64,000 nt of DNA, from positions 620,001 to 684,000 of the forward strand of contig JANATG010000020.1 in assembly GCA_029449235.1 (NCBI GenBank). The letters are read 5' to 3'. The position numbers and the translations under genes were made by a program. Positions 1-11,918 of this stretch are shown here, piece after piece (the first letter of the stretch is position 1; the number at the start of each line of letters is the position of its first letter). The DNA is from Linnemannia schmuckeri (lineage: Eukaryota > Mortierellomycota > Mortierellomycetes > Mortierellales > Mortierellaceae). The notes beneath the pieces are model-generated. The model was not told the DNA's origin and ran no database searches. It saw only the letters and a program-made list of their open reading frames with translations.

Positions 1-21
1 ATGTAAGGAATTCTCACTTAC

Positions 22-1867
22 GGTGGAGTCAAAGCGCTGGAGAGACTTGTTGAGGAACTTGATTTGCAAGACGGCAGTCGAGACGAGTACAAACACCAGG
101 AGATAGGAGATTGGGTATGTAAACATCTTGTAAAAGGACAAACTCAGCAGCGATGAGACACCTTTTGTTGCCAAGACGGTGTAACCACCTATGTCATGTT
201 GGATATGCAGGCATACAAAAACATTGAGAGCGCACAGTTAGTGTCAATGTCCGCCGCCCTTTTTTTTTTTCCTTTCTCATCTCCCTCCGCTTCTCCAATC
301 TTCTCCAATCGACTAACAGGTTTTTTTTCTTTTTCTTCTTCATTTTCCTTACCAAAGATGGCCACAACGGAGAGATCAATAAAGATGTACTCGCTTCCAA
401 TGGTGTCCGACAGTGAAATAAGGACGCCAAGAGCAACGCAACTGATGATAAAGTAGACGAGGAACTGTGTCTGAAGCAAAGCCGCGGCCATTGTCTCAGG
501 GGTCAACTATTGATAACGATAGAGGGGCAAAAGGGGAAGAGCAACAAGTTGTTAATAATGGAAGTGCACACTCCCCCCTGACTGACTTGTGAAAAAGTTC
601 TTGACAAAAACAAAAACAGCAGGAACAGCAACAACAGCGACCACAGCAACAACGGCAACAACAGCGCCAAGCCCACAGCCATCTTCTGTCTGTACCTTTA
701 TCTCATTCTCCTTTGAGTTGATCACGACAACAACAGTTCCGATGATGGCAATGACAATGCCCAAGAGGTCGCGGCGTCGAAAAGGTTCCCGTAACATGAG
801 CGGTGCGAGGATGACATTGCTGATCAAGGCAACAGTGCCTAAGGGTGCGATGATGGATGCTGCAGCGTAGCCATAAGCCATAAAGTTACCGCACTCGCCG
901 AGGATCATCAGAGTCATTCCGGTCCACCAGGCCTTGGATTGCAAATAGGCCGTGTCGGAGCCAGAATCGGTGCTCTTACAGTCGTCCTGTCCGGGTCTTT
1001 GTGGTGCCATCGCAAGGGTGTCGCTCTGTTCGCTAGTATCGCTATTGTGGTTGCTGTGGCCAGAGTGGACACTGCTCCTGCTACTATGGCTGCTTTGAAA
1101 ACTGTGTACACTTGCACGGTCTGTATCCACATGGTGTTGGTGTTGGCGTTGGTGTTGGTATTGGTATGAATGTGTGGAGGTGACTACGCTAGAAAGTCCC
1201 TGGGTATCATGAAGAGTGTTGAATGGCTCCTCAGCGTGGTAGGGAGACGGGGTCATGACTAGCTTTGGGTCCGTGCTCATCGTTCCTGCGCCAGGCTGGA
1301 GTTGGTTATGAGCATATTTCTGGATATTGAGCGCCACCGAGATAAGTATCTGTTTTATGACGACGGCACGATGGTGCGGAAAATATAAAAAGAAAAGGCC
1401 AGGCCGAAGGTCAGTGAGTGTCCCAACGCCAAAGTCCAAGGTAGTTAGGTCAGGTCAGCTTCCCTGCTTGCACTGACTCTGCTGCTGTTGACTCTTGAAC
1501 AGCAGTAGGTGGTGTGTGTGGAAAGGCATGTGTGTGTGAGAGAGAGTGATGATGCAAAACACCTGCATTCATATGTCGGTCGTCGTTGCTGCTACTCACG
1601 TTTCCCGAGATGGCAATGATAACCCCGATGTACGAATGGACCTACAAAGAGTCGAGGAAGAAGTGGAACAACACCGGGTGAACTGTCAGTCCCAAGAAGA
1701 GAGAGTCATTATCGAGATAAAATAAGAAAAAAAAAGAGACTTTTCATTCAAGATCGTCGGGATCCCCTGTTTGTAAAGAGGGACTGTATGCTGCAAGTGT
1801 GAATGTGTGGTGAAGTAGGTCATTGGCTTTTTACATTGATTTCTGGGAACTCGTCGATTGGCCACAT
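22..1867 (-). CDS. NIPA-type magnesium transporter (3' end beyond window)
   Basis: This gene encodes a multi-pass membrane protein of the NIPA/DUF803 family, whose members carry Mg2+ across plasma or endosomal membranes. Visible exons in coding order are 1835-1867, 1600-1641, 696-1349, 353-506 and 22-188. All junctions are GT-AG and keep frame. The next intron starts at 21 and the C-terminus lies off the window. The start is the ATG at 1867 (MWPIDEFPEIN), and exon 2 supplies the first membrane helix (SYIGVIIAISGN). Family hallmarks follow: ISVALNIQKYAH, GECGNFMAYGYAAASIIAPL, LREPFRRRDLLG, and in the last visible exon GGYTVLATKGVSSLL. A His/Ser-rich stretch of roughly 80 residues separates helix 1 from helix 2, probably as a cytosolic loop. 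A later in-frame ATG at 1280 would delete helix 1, so I reject it as the start. Confidence 0.88.
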
Positions 1868-3159
1868 AGTGAGAATGAGGCTTGAGTAGAGAGGAAAGAA
1901 GGCAAGGCGAGTGTTGCTGTTATGTTGACGGCGAGTAAAGGGAGTAGAGTAGAGAAAAGTGGGGAGCGAATGGAGTAAGTGTGTGAATGGGGTATGAAGA
2001 GGGAGAGAAAGAGAATGAGAGAGGAGGAGAGAGTATTCTACGTTGCGGGTATCGAAGATATGTGTGCCAAAGGGTATCTGGTCATGGATGGCGGGATAGA
2101 GAAACAATGGTAAAGGAAAGAAAGATAAGCAGCGAAATAGAGGGGAAGAGAGAGAGAGAGAGGTAGAAAGAGAAAAGAGCGAGAAAAGGAGCGAAAGAAA
2201 GGAAAAGGGAGAAGGAGATTGAGGGAAGGAGAGCAAAAGGAATCGATAGATAGAGAGGGACAGAATAGAGAGTTGAAGCGATGGGACAATAGAGAGGAGG
2301 ATGAGACAAAGGGCAGACAAAACCGAAAAAAAGGGTAATACAAAAAGGAAGAAAAAGAGAGAGAGTAGTTGGACAACTCGACTAAGGAAGGAACGTAGGA
2401 AGAAAGGTAGGAAGGAAGATAGGAAGAAAAGAAGGACACAAAGGGGTACGCTCTCATACCTACCAGCTTGTTTGCTGACACAAACAAAATCATCCGCGCA
2501 ATGAGAAAATAGCACTCCTTCGTTATTATCTTCGTCAATTGCTTCGAGAACGAACGATCGGACGGAAAATGAACAATGAACATGTTTGCCATGCACATGT
2601 ATTTGTCCTGCCTTCCTCCCCTCCGCTCTTTATTTTTCGATCGAAATTTTCTTTGTTCTCTTTTCCGTCTCAAAAATTGGTGGCGTATGTTTGTTTCATC
2701 ACCGACCTATCAGCATTTGATCACTGATGGACCCTCAGTGAAGGGAGGGAACCAGAATAACAGATATCATGTCAATCACCTGTTGTCCATGAACAGAGAA
2801 CCCCGTCATGGCAATCCACCAAACTGAACAACGATATCTAAAAGCCATCGGGAAAGTGCTCCGCGTGCGAGGAATCGATTTGCATTGTCACTTTAGTGCT
2901 CGCCCCTTTGGAACAGCAAAATTGTAACCGTGTGCCTTGTTTTGTAATTACCATCGTCTCCTAAGCCCAAGGAATTCATGCTTTCCTGTCTTCTACCCTC
3001 CAACTTGACATGACTATTTTGGCGACCTCGCAAAATACCATCACGTCAACACTTCTGCTTCCCCACGCTAGATTCGACACTCGTGAGGCTGAACTTACGG
3101 CAAGCAGACATGGTTTAGTCATAGGCACGTCCATCCAAGACGCCACTTGTCCTCGCCTG

Positions 3160-3195
<36 letters not shown>

Positions 3196-4113
3196 AATTT
3201 GTACCTCACATCAATTTTGAACACAAGAACTACAATGCGCGCATATTTTTCCTTCTCTTTCTGTCTAGCTTATGGTCGTTTTGAACCGACACCGCTCTTA
3301 CCCAGGGTTCGTGTTTTGCCACCACAGGCTACAATCTCTACTTCCCTTCCCCTTCTCACACTCTCCTTCGACTGCTCAACCCTAGCACTGCTACTGCTCC
3401 ACTCACCGCCTATCCTTCGGATGCGCTCCTTTGATCTGCTCCCAATCCCTGAGCCATCTAGCTCTGTGCGCTGTTTTTTCGCGATATCAATGTAATCTTG
3501 GGAGACTCATCCACACTACCTGCCCTTCCTCCTTTCCACGTTCAACAATTATGGGGAACCCCTGTCGATGAGGACCCTGAAGAACGAGTCATTTTTTTTA
3601 TCATGGTTCATTCATGCTCATGTCACCGCCCATTGGGTGAACGTCGCTAGACTTAGACGATAATCCCTCAGGTGCATTTCTTCTTCGTCTCCTATCGTAG
3701 TCAACCATTTGCTCGCCTCTTTGCTTTCTCTCTCTTTCTTTTCTTCTGTTCTTGTCGTCCTTTCCTCGTTCCTTCTCTCTTTCACTTCTCTCCTCTTCCC
3801 TCACCCCATGTCACTCCCTTTTCAACTTGCAAGATTATCTGCCTCTCGCTTTTTCTCTTTTATTTCTTGTCACTTCATGAACCTCTCGAGCACACTGCAC
3901 CACCATCTTTTTTTTTCAGGCACGCTTGCTAACATCCACTGCCTTTCTTTCCTTCTTCCCTTTCTTCTTTCCTTTCTTCCTTCCGTCTTTCATCCCTTCT
4001 TTCCTTCTTCCCTTCCTTCCTTCGTCTTCACGCTTGACTTCCACAGCTTTCGCCCTCACCTCCCTTACCCCTCTTTGTTCTGCTGAAACCGCGGCTTCTT
4101 TCCGCTTGAAAAG
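1868..4113. other. Intergenic: purine-rich block and coding-like scraps
   Basis: Positions 1980-2430 are almost pure A/G on the + strand, so the NIPA gene reads from a C/T-rich leader. An A run of about 31 bases lies near 3160-3190. A coding-like stretch with a possible frameshift spans about 3250-3651 and is treated as a finding. From 3700 to 4090 the + strand is strongly C/T-rich with TTCC and TTTC repeats, like the leaders before other + strand genes here. I see no complete gene. Confidence 0.5.
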
Positions 4114-4203
4114 ATGTCCACTAGGTTTGCTTCAAGTCAACTACAAATGACAAACAGGTAAGTGTTCAATCGTTCTCAAACATCTAGGCAGGGATTCGAG
4201 TGG
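4114..4203 (+). CDS. Candidate small first exons of an unidentified gene
   Basis: An ATG at 4114 follows a C/T-rich leader of about 400 bases and opens a short frame, MSTRFASSQLQMTNR. It runs into a textbook donor (AG followed by GTAAGT) near 4157. An acceptor at CATCTAG about 30 bases on, tight for an intron, would add QGFEWGR before another GTGAGG donor. Possible further exons lie at about 5107-5160 (residues including EIAAAGEKKMERPNPIL) and at about 5272-5320 (RKIEVEGPNFKLW), each preceded by AG and followed by GT. I do not recognise the product, which would be a small basic protein. The first donor is convincing. The 3' exons are guesses, and the whole may be an upstream leader of the ATPase gene. 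Confidence 0.25.
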
Positions 4204-4239
4204 GGTCGGGTGAGGGTAAGGTGGGAATTCAATAGGATA

Positions 4240-5874
4240 AAAGACGAACCTTCGTTCACTCAAGCTGCAAGAAAGAGCACGCACATCCCACCTTCTCCTT
4301 CTCCCACTTCACATCATTTCACATCACAGCACGCCACTAGCGTTACTCGGGGTTCAGGTTGCTCAATTGCTTCCATTCCACTTCACACCTTGCAAACTGC
4401 TCTTCCCTCCTCCTTTGTCGTCTTTGATTTCTCACAATCCTTGAGGGTACCCTACCTCTTTTATGTTTGCAATGGTGAACAAAAAAATAATTCCCTCACG
4501 AAAACAATACTATCTATCAATCAAAACACAACGCGTGAGAGTAGTACTTGATAACAACACCAAAGAAATCAACCCTGTCGGGTTACAGCAACTAAGCCAG
4601 CCTACTCTCTTAGACTTCCAAAGAATGATACGCCTAGAGAAAAAATCCCTCACAAAACTCTTTTTCTCAGTTGCTCTAATCTACTCCCACTTTCCTTCCT
4701 TTCTTCACCCTAACCCCGCATCCATCGCATGGACTGTGTGGAGTTTGTTTATCGTACAGTATGGGTAGAGGGGGGAGGTTGTGCTCAATGACGTTGATAG
4801 ATGAGGGAATTTTTTTTTTTTGCTTTTGTTTGCAATACGCTTTCTGGCTCTGCATTGTTGTTCGTCTGGCAGCAGGTCCGAAGAAGAAGATAAAAAAAAG
4901 GTCCTGTGCACGCTCACACATGTCTGTCAATAATTGTTTGTGCTCTATGTTGTTTAGTACCTTTTTTTGATCAACGTGGGTCGTGCCTGTGTTTTTCAGC
5001 TGTTCTTTCTGAACTTTCGAAAGAAGGAACAAAAAAAAAGAAATCGCGCATTTTTTGACTTCTACGCCAGTCAAATTAATCCCTCACAAAAAGAAAAAAA
5101 AAAATAGGGCTGAGATTGCAGCTGCAGGTGAAAAGAAGATGGAGCGCCCAAATCCAATTCTGGTACTGTACGTATTAGCCCTATGGGGGGTAGAGAAGGC
5201 TTTGTTTTTGCTCTCACCACTCATCACATATCTCCACCAGACCAGACCAGACCTGATCAGGACCTGAGCAGGCGCAAGATTGAGGTTGAAGGACCAAACT
5301 TCAAATTGTGGCGGCAAGGTGGTTCAGCGTACTATCATGAGCAGACAAGACAGACACCAAAAAAGAAAAATCCCTCACTTGTTTGTCGTTATCGTTCGTT
5401 TGCCACTGGTTAGAACTTCCATCTACTGCTGCAGAACCATGATATCTGTTCAGATGCACACTAGACAAGAAAGGAAGCCTTCTCTCTTCCACCGATCGAA
5501 GTTTTGCTCCCCTTTCGCACCCAGGCACACTCTCGCACAACGCCCTTCCTCCAGCAGTAACAGAGGCATAGTACAGCAAAGAAAAATACCCTCGCTGTCG
5601 ATGATTGCTCCGCCCATCGCTTCACCTTCGTTTAGTTTTCGTTTTTTGAATAAATACCTCTTGCCGTGCCGCCACTTTTTGTTCTTGTTCTTCACCAAAC
5701 TCGCTGTTTACCCAAGAAAAGCTCGTCTGGCGATCTCTCTTCTCTCTCTTCCCTCTTTCTCCCACTACAATCTAGGCATCTGAGGTGTCCCTCTGCCTAC
5801 TCCTCACTCACTCTCAATCTATACATCGCGTTCTTTCCCCATCTCTTCACCCTAAAGAAAAAAAATATATACAA
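4240..5874. other. Intergenic: upstream region of the P-type ATPase
   Basis: The region holds A/T runs and C/T-rich stretches, denser toward 5700-5870 just before the ATPase start. The possible small exons at 5107-5160 and 5272-5320 are described under the 4114 candidate. Nothing else here looks coding. Confidence 0.4.
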
Positions 5875-8800
5875 ATGACCGCTGAAAAAGAAAACAGAAA
5901 GTCGCTTGCGCTGGTCCGCACCCAGACCATGGAACGCGCCCAGGGCAACGCCCTCCCTATCGAATTCCGCACCCTCTCCATCCACGTCACCGAGACCCAC
6001 CGCTCCAACAAGGGAACCATCACCTTCAACTCCAAGGGCAAGTCCAAACCCGCCAAGGATGAAGGCATCACCTCCGAGACTGACTTTTTCGCGTCCGTCG
6101 ATTTCCATAAGCTGACTCCTGCCGAGATCAACCTTCGCTTCAACTCGAACGAGGCCCTGGGACTGGAACAGGCTGAGGCTGAGCGTCGTTTGAGGACAAA
6201 TGGGCCGAATACTTTGGTCTCTCGCAAGCCCAACTATGTCAAGAAGATCCTTGGTTATATCTTTGGAGGTTTCTGTTCGGTTCTGTGGATTGGTGTTATT
6301 ACCTTCTTTATCTGCTGGGCACCCGTCCTTCAGCCTGAACCTATCCCTACCAACCTTGCCCTTGCCATCCTTGTCGTACGTATCCTCTTTTCATTTTCCT
6401 TGTTTACTTTTGATACATCGCTTTTGGTTGAGGTTCAGTTGCTGACCCATCTCTTGTAAACTTCGTTTTGATTAGATCTTTGTTATTCTGCTGCAGGCCA
6501 GTTTCTCAGCCTTCCAAGACTTCTCGACCGCTAAAGTCATGTCCTCGATTCTGGACATGATCCCCGCCGACTGCATGGTCTACCGTGACGGCCAGCTGAT
6601 CAAGATCCCCGCTTCCACTCTCGTCGTCGGTGACCGCGTCCACCTCTCACTCGGCAACAAGGTCCCAGCAGACCTGCGTCTCGTCCAGGCCTCAAACGAC
6701 ACCCGCTTTGACCGCGCCGTCCTTACTGGTGAATCTGAAGCCATCGAAGCCTCCACCACCTCGACTGATGACAACTTTTTGGAGTCCAAGAACATTGCCT
6801 TCATGGGTACTCACATCGTCCAGGGATCGTGTGTGGGTGTTGTTATCTTGAAGGGCAACGATACCCTGATGGGCCGCATCAACAAACTGACGACTGGCCG
6901 CAAGGAGAAGCCGACGATTATTCAGCAGGAGATTAGTCGCTTTGTTCGCATTATTGTCTGCCTCACTGTCTTGCTTGCTGGAATGATCTTTGTTGTGTGG
7001 ATCTCGTGGCTTCACCAAAAGTTCCCGACTTTCATGCCTACCCAGGTCATGCTTGTTACCCTCATGGGTTGTGTCGTCGCCTTTATCCCCGAAGGTAAAA
7101 AACCCTTGCTACCATTTCGTCGATCTTTTTTTTTCATTTTTCTTTTTAGCTATTTTCACTTCGAATGCAAAAACATGATCTCCCTACGTAAAGATAGTTA
7201 ACAACTTTTTTACCTTTTATCTTCATGATGGCTAGGAATGCCTGCTTGTGTGTCGTTGACGCTGATGATGATCGCCCGCCGCATGCGCTCCAACAACATC
7301 CTCCCCAAGGCCTTGACCACCGTCGAGACTCTTGGCTGCGTCAACGTCATCTGCTCCGACAAGACGGGCACTCTGACCGAGAATAAGATGTTTGTCACCA
7401 ACTTTGCCTTCCTCGACAACGAGTCCACCCCCGACGAAGCCCGTAGCCGTCTCGAGAAGGAAACCCGCCCCAACAGCCTCCCTCAGCCCGACGATTCTGC
7501 CCCGATCCTTGCCCTCCGTCAACTTCAGCTGGCGACTCTTCTCTGCAACAATGCCAAGTTCGATAACGACTCCCTCAACCTCCCCATTACCGAGCGCAAG
7601 ATTCATGGTGATGCGACCGATAGTGCTCTTTTGAGATTTGGTTCCCAGGTTGCTGAATCATCTCTTCTGGAGACTTGCTTTGAACGTACCCAGGAGATCC
7701 CGTTTAACTCGCGCAACAAATGGATGATAGCTGTCTACCAGGGCTCGGCTGCCCAACCCGAGGTGATCAAAACTCTCTTTGGTTCGGATATGATGAGCAC
7801 GGGCAAGACTGGAAACGAGAAGGATTCCCAGCTGGTCTTGGTCAAGGGTGCCCCCGATGTTCTCCTACCCTACTGTACCTCCTTCCTGTCTGCTGCCTCC
7901 AACACCCCTCAGAACCTGTCGCCTGAATGGACTGATGAACTCTCTCGTATTCAGATGGCCTGGTCTCGTCGCGGTCAGCGTGTCTTGATGCTCTGCAAGG
8001 GTCGCTTCGTTCCTTATTTCGCTCAGTCTGCTACTGGTTCTTCTGGCTCTGGTCTTCAGGAGGAACTGACTCGCCAGGGTCTTCAGGAACTTTGCATTAT
8101 TGGATTAGTCGGAATCATGGATCCCCCTCGCCCTGAGATCAAGGACACGATTGCTGCCTGCCGCGGTGCCGGTGCTCGCTTTTTCATGGTCACTGGCGAT
8201 TTCGGACTCACTGCTGCTGCGATCGCCAAACAGATCGGACTCTTCTCCTCTGAGCGTGAACCTGATACCTACGAGGACATTGTCGACCCTACCCGCAAGG
8301 GCCACAAGATCAACTCGGAAGGCAACTATGACGATCTCGGAGAGTATGAGCTCGGCCGTCCTCAGTTCCGTGAGGGTTCTTCTTTGGTCTTGACTGGCTC
8401 GGATATCACCAAGATGAGCTCTGGCGAATGGAACCTTGTATGTGCCTACGAGGAGATTGTCTTTGCCCGCACCTCGCCCGAACAAAAGCTCAAGATCGTC
8501 ACTGAGTTCCAGCAGCGCGACGGTGTGGTTGCTGTCACGGGTGACGGTGTCAATGATGCCCCCGCCCTCAAGGCTGCCGATGTCGGTGTTGCTGTCGTCT
8601 CTGGTTCCGATGTTGCTATTGAAGCCGCCGACTTGATCTTACTTGGAGGATTTGATTCTATTCCCGTCGCCATGCGTCTCGGTCGATTGGTCTTCCAGAA
8701 CCTTCAAAAGGTCATTGGCTACCTCCTCCCAGCCGGCTCCTGGTCCGAGATCTTCCCCGTCCTGATCAACACCTTCCTCGGCACCCCTCTCTCCCTGTCC

Positions 8801-9460
8801 TCGTTCCTGATGATCATCATCTGTTGCTTTACCGACTCCTTCCCTTGCACGGCCCTCGTCATGGAACAACAGGAATTCAACCTCCTTGCCCTCCCGCCCC
8901 GCAACGCCAAGAAGGAGCATCTCATCACAGGTCGCATCTACCTTCAGTCCTACATCTTCATCGGCTCCGTCATGACCTTCTTCTCCAACATGCTCTTTTA
9001 CATGTACATTAAGGAATACACTGGCGTCCCATTCAAGGACCTCGTCTTCACCTTTGGCAATCCTAACCCCCGGTACCGCTTCGCCCACATTGACGACGCC
9101 ACGTTCAACAACTACTACGTCAACACCGGCCAGTGTGTCACCTTTGTCGCACTGGTGATCATGCAGTGGGGTAACATCCTCTCGATCCGTAACCGTCGTT
9201 TGTCAATCCTCCAGGCCGATCCTATTCGTGCTGAGCGTAGGAACTTGTGGTTGTTTGCTGGTATGTTGGCGGCGTTGTTGATGGCTATCCTTGTCACGGA
9301 GGTGCCTTGGATCAATCGGGTCATGTTGACCAACCCCGTCCCTATCAAGTACTGGCTTCTGCCCATCCCCTGCGCTGTTGCGGTGTTGATTTTGGATGAG
9401 ATCCGTAAGGCTATCGTCCGTGCCCACCCCAAGAGCATCATTGGCACCCTCGCCTGGTAA
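5875..9460 (+). CDS. P-type cation ATPase, type IIC (Na+/K+-ATPase alpha-like)
   Basis: This is an ATP-driven cation pump of 1114 residues in three exons: 5875-6375, 6476-7094 and 7236-9460. All introns are GT-AG and the frame is continuous. The fold is complete: N-terminal cation-ATPase segment, actuator TGES near residue 251, M4 motif IPEG at about 371-374, phosphorylated Asp415 in DKTGTLT, nucleotide-domain KGAPD, hinge TGDGVNDAPALKAADVG near residue 808, then six C-terminal membrane helices. Best family similarity is to Na+/K+ and H+/K+ ATPase alpha subunits (NIAF, MGRI, DPPRPE, QPRN-like PPRN). By manual alignment M5 keeps the Glu (SEIFP), but the first of two M6 aspartates is Cys (CCFTD). 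Ion choice and stoichiometry are therefore uncertain. No beta subunit is seen nearby. The start has A at -3 and follows a C/T-rich leader. Confidence 0.93.
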
Positions 9461-9932
9461 AAAAAACAAAGAAAAGAGCAAAAGCCTTTATCCACACACT
9501 CCACTCTTATAACAGTACATAGAAAAACACACATGGCACACACACCCACATACCCCCATCTTTTCTTCTTTCTTTTTATCTTTTTCATCTTACTGCTTTC
9601 TCTTTGTAACAACAACATCATTAAAATACCATCTTGAATGTTTTGAACACGCAAACAAAAAGTGCACTTTTCTTCTGCTTGAAGTATGGATCATAAAACA
9701 TGATAGCGTGTGTTGTGCAAGCAAATCGCACCTTTTCCTTTTCGTTCTTCGCCCTCATAAATAACCAAAAAATAGCAACTCATCAATCAAAGTCCCCTTC
9801 TCTCTCCACTGTCCGTGTTGCGTTATATTTTTTTCCCGTCAAATTGTCGGTTTTTTATTTTGTTACGAAAATCCTGTAAGGGTTGGCTGTATGGTTGGTT
9901 GTATGTAGGTTGTCGGTAACTCCTGAGCTGAC
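9461..9932. other. Convergent 3' spacer between ATPase and ATP19
   Basis: These 472 bases hold the 3' untranslated ends of two converging genes. Candidate poly(A) context for the ATPase is CATTAAAATACC near 9620, followed by T-rich stretches. No coding frame is evident. Confidence 0.5.
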
Positions 9933-10667
9933 TTAAACGTTCTTGGGCTGGTCCTCCTCGGCGGCCTTGATGAACTCGCGGATGAAGGCCTCCTCGTCCT
10001 GAGAAGCGGCCTGGATGACGTTGACTGGGGCCTCCTTCTTGCCAGCCTTCATGAGGATGACGGGGGCAGCAACGGCAGCGTAGGTGGCAAGAGCCAACTA
10101 ATTGGGGTGGGTGAAGGGGAAAGCGAAAGAAGGTGGCGGGTTAGTTGGTGTGATACATGTTGCTTGATCGTTGGTATGTTGGTTGGTTGTGACGAGACTG
10201 TGTAGATGGGTTGTGCGTTGTGAGAATGGGTGTTGACAGACAGATATGTTCTTCGAGATAGTGACACCTGCATTCCTCCTGGAACATTGCTATATCTGCG
10301 GCGTTCTTGGTCTGGGTTGGTGATAAGTCTCCTGAGTTTCCTTTATGATCCTGGAAACAGTAAGTTGCTTTCCTGTAACATCAGTATGCCCTCTTTGTAA
10401 AGGAAATATCGATTATATCTCCTGTTGCACTTGACGCCTTAGTTTCTGGCACTCTTGGGTTTGCCATCCGATGATCAGCTATGTATTCCTTGACACAGAT
10501 CATACGATCTATTTCTGCGGCCGTTGTCGGAAGAAGTTCCTTGCTCTCGGGTGCTAGTTGCACTGTTGTTGTATCGCCTAAAAAGTGTAACTCCTGTAGG
10601 CTGGCGTGCGGCAAAGTACCTTGTAGGTGGGGATGGCGCGGCCAAAGACGATGTACTCAGCTCCCAT
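9933..10667 (-). CDS. ATP19: Mitochondrial F1Fo ATP synthase subunit k
   Basis: This is a 70-residue single-pass inner-membrane subunit that in yeast sits at the ATP synthase dimer. Exon 1 (10620-10667) encodes MGAEYIVFGRAIPTYK. Exon 2 (9933-10097) begins LALATYAAVAAPVILM and ends in an acidic tail (EEDQPKNV). The N-terminal motif YxxFGRxIPxxxLAxxT followed by a short hydrophobic helix and a Lys-rich turn (KAGKKEAP) is the family signature. The yeast protein is about the same length (68 residues). The intron is unusually long for so small a gene at 522 bases, and I see no gene in it. The gene is divergent from IMP1 across 262 bases. Confidence 0.9.
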
Positions 10668-10929
10668 GGTTGAATGTGTTGTTGGTTGATGAAGAAGGTA
10701 GGTGAGGGAGGCGAGATGAATCCACTGCACACAAAAGTGCAGTCGGAATCTACGTCACGGAGAGGCGTAAGTCACGTGTAGTTCCTACCGTTCTTTCCCT
10801 TGGAAAAATGTTGAGGCCATTTTCTGGTGTGCCCTGGCCGGTTTGTTCTCCCGACTGTTGGTCGTCTGCCCTTCTCCTTTCGTTTGCTCTCTTACTCGCT
10901 CGTCTCCTTTAACTTCTCCTCCTTATTCC
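10668..10929. promoter_or_regulatory. Shared divergent promoter of ATP19 and IMP1
   Basis: Only 262 bases separate the start codons of ATP19 (-) and IMP1 (+). No TATA box is obvious in either direction. The IMP1 side is C/T-rich (10840-10925). A short span near 10760-10785 contains GTCACG and AAGTCACGTG, and CACGTG is a palindromic E-box core. Co-regulation of the two mitochondrial genes is an inference from the layout. Confidence 0.55.
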
Positions 10930-11918
10930 ATGTCAAGGTACTTTAAGAATGCAGCCCTGGTCCTCCAGGTCGCCTGCGGAGTCCAGCTCTTCAACAACTA
11001 CGTCGCTGAATTCACCTGGGTAAGTGCATAGAAAAACGACCTTGACTTTCATTCGTTGCTTTTAGTCTCGACAATGAACACGTTATTGTACTATTTCGTA
11101 CCTTTTTTTCTTGCATCACACTCCACTCACACCTGCACTCACCCCCACGCGACCATTTCGTCGACACTTTCAACATCCACTCTACTCAGCCAACACACTA
11201 ACACCCTCTTACTTTCTTCCACTATGAACACTCCCCATCCTTCCTTAACACATAACAACCCAATTAGTGCTTTGGTCCCTCCATGCTGCCGACACTCAAC
11301 ATGACTGGCGACATTGTCGGCTTTGAACATCTGACCCAACGGTTCTCGAAGCTCGGCACCGGAGACCTGGTCGTGGCTGTCTCACCAACAGACCCCTCGA
11401 AGCTCGTCTGCAAACGGATCATAGGTGTCCCTGGTGATAAGGTCGTCATCGACCCCGTCTCTCCTCACCGTCAGTATATCACCGTACGTGTTTTGTTTTG
11501 TTGGGTCAATAGGTCAATTGGTCGAGGAGATAAATTGAAAGGTGTTCACAACTATGGTGCTTACCACGCTTTCAATTGTTCCTGCCTTATAACGTTGTAG
11601 GTCCCACCAGGTCACTATTGGTTGATGGGTGATAACTTGAGCAACTCGACCGATTCGCGTGCCTATGGTCCTGTCAGCGGAGGACTGATTCTTGGGCGCG
11701 TTTTTGCTCGGGTACGTTGGGCTGGACGGACCCTGATTTATTTTCTCATCGGTTGACTTTTGTCCACGGATTTTTGGTATTAATTTATTGCTTAAGTCTA
11801 TGAAAAAAGTCGCCATGCATCTAATGTTCCAAATATCCGACTCCTTTTGTTTTTCTAGCTATGGCCTAGTCCCAAGTGGATCAACAACGGTCTCGAAGAG
11901 ATTGTGGAATTCTCCTAG
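10930..11918 (+). CDS. IMP1: Mitochondrial inner membrane protease subunit 1
   Basis: This is a 158-residue S26-family signal peptidase that removes sorting signals from proteins entering the intermembrane space. There are four exons: 10930-11019, 11268-11483, 11601-11711 and 11859-11918. All introns are GT-AG and each exon is a whole number of codons. Residues 10-30 form the membrane anchor. The catalytic Ser35 lies in GPSMLPT and the catalytic Lys79 in CKRIIGVPGD. Box E is GHYWLMGDNLSNSTDSR. The C-terminus contains KWINN, as in yeast Imp1. The Ser box and the SxDSR context fit Imp1 better than Imp2. The start follows a C/T-rich leader. Confidence 0.92.

Noticed and set aside
1820..2673. Long minus-strand frames over the purine-rich block
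   Set aside because: The Ser/Leu/Phe-rich translations come from skewed composition. Only the first 11 codons (1835-1867) are real, as exon 1 of the NIPA gene.
4190..4205. GGGATTCGAGT, resembling the reverse of a tRNA T arm
   Set aside because: No matching acceptor stem or anticodon arm on the minus strand; the site fits better as the second small exon of the 4114 candidate.
4530..4620. Stretch with GGGTTACAGCAACTAAGCC, superficially like 5S rRNA
   Set aside because: It shares only short words with 5S rRNA and lacks the internal control region order.
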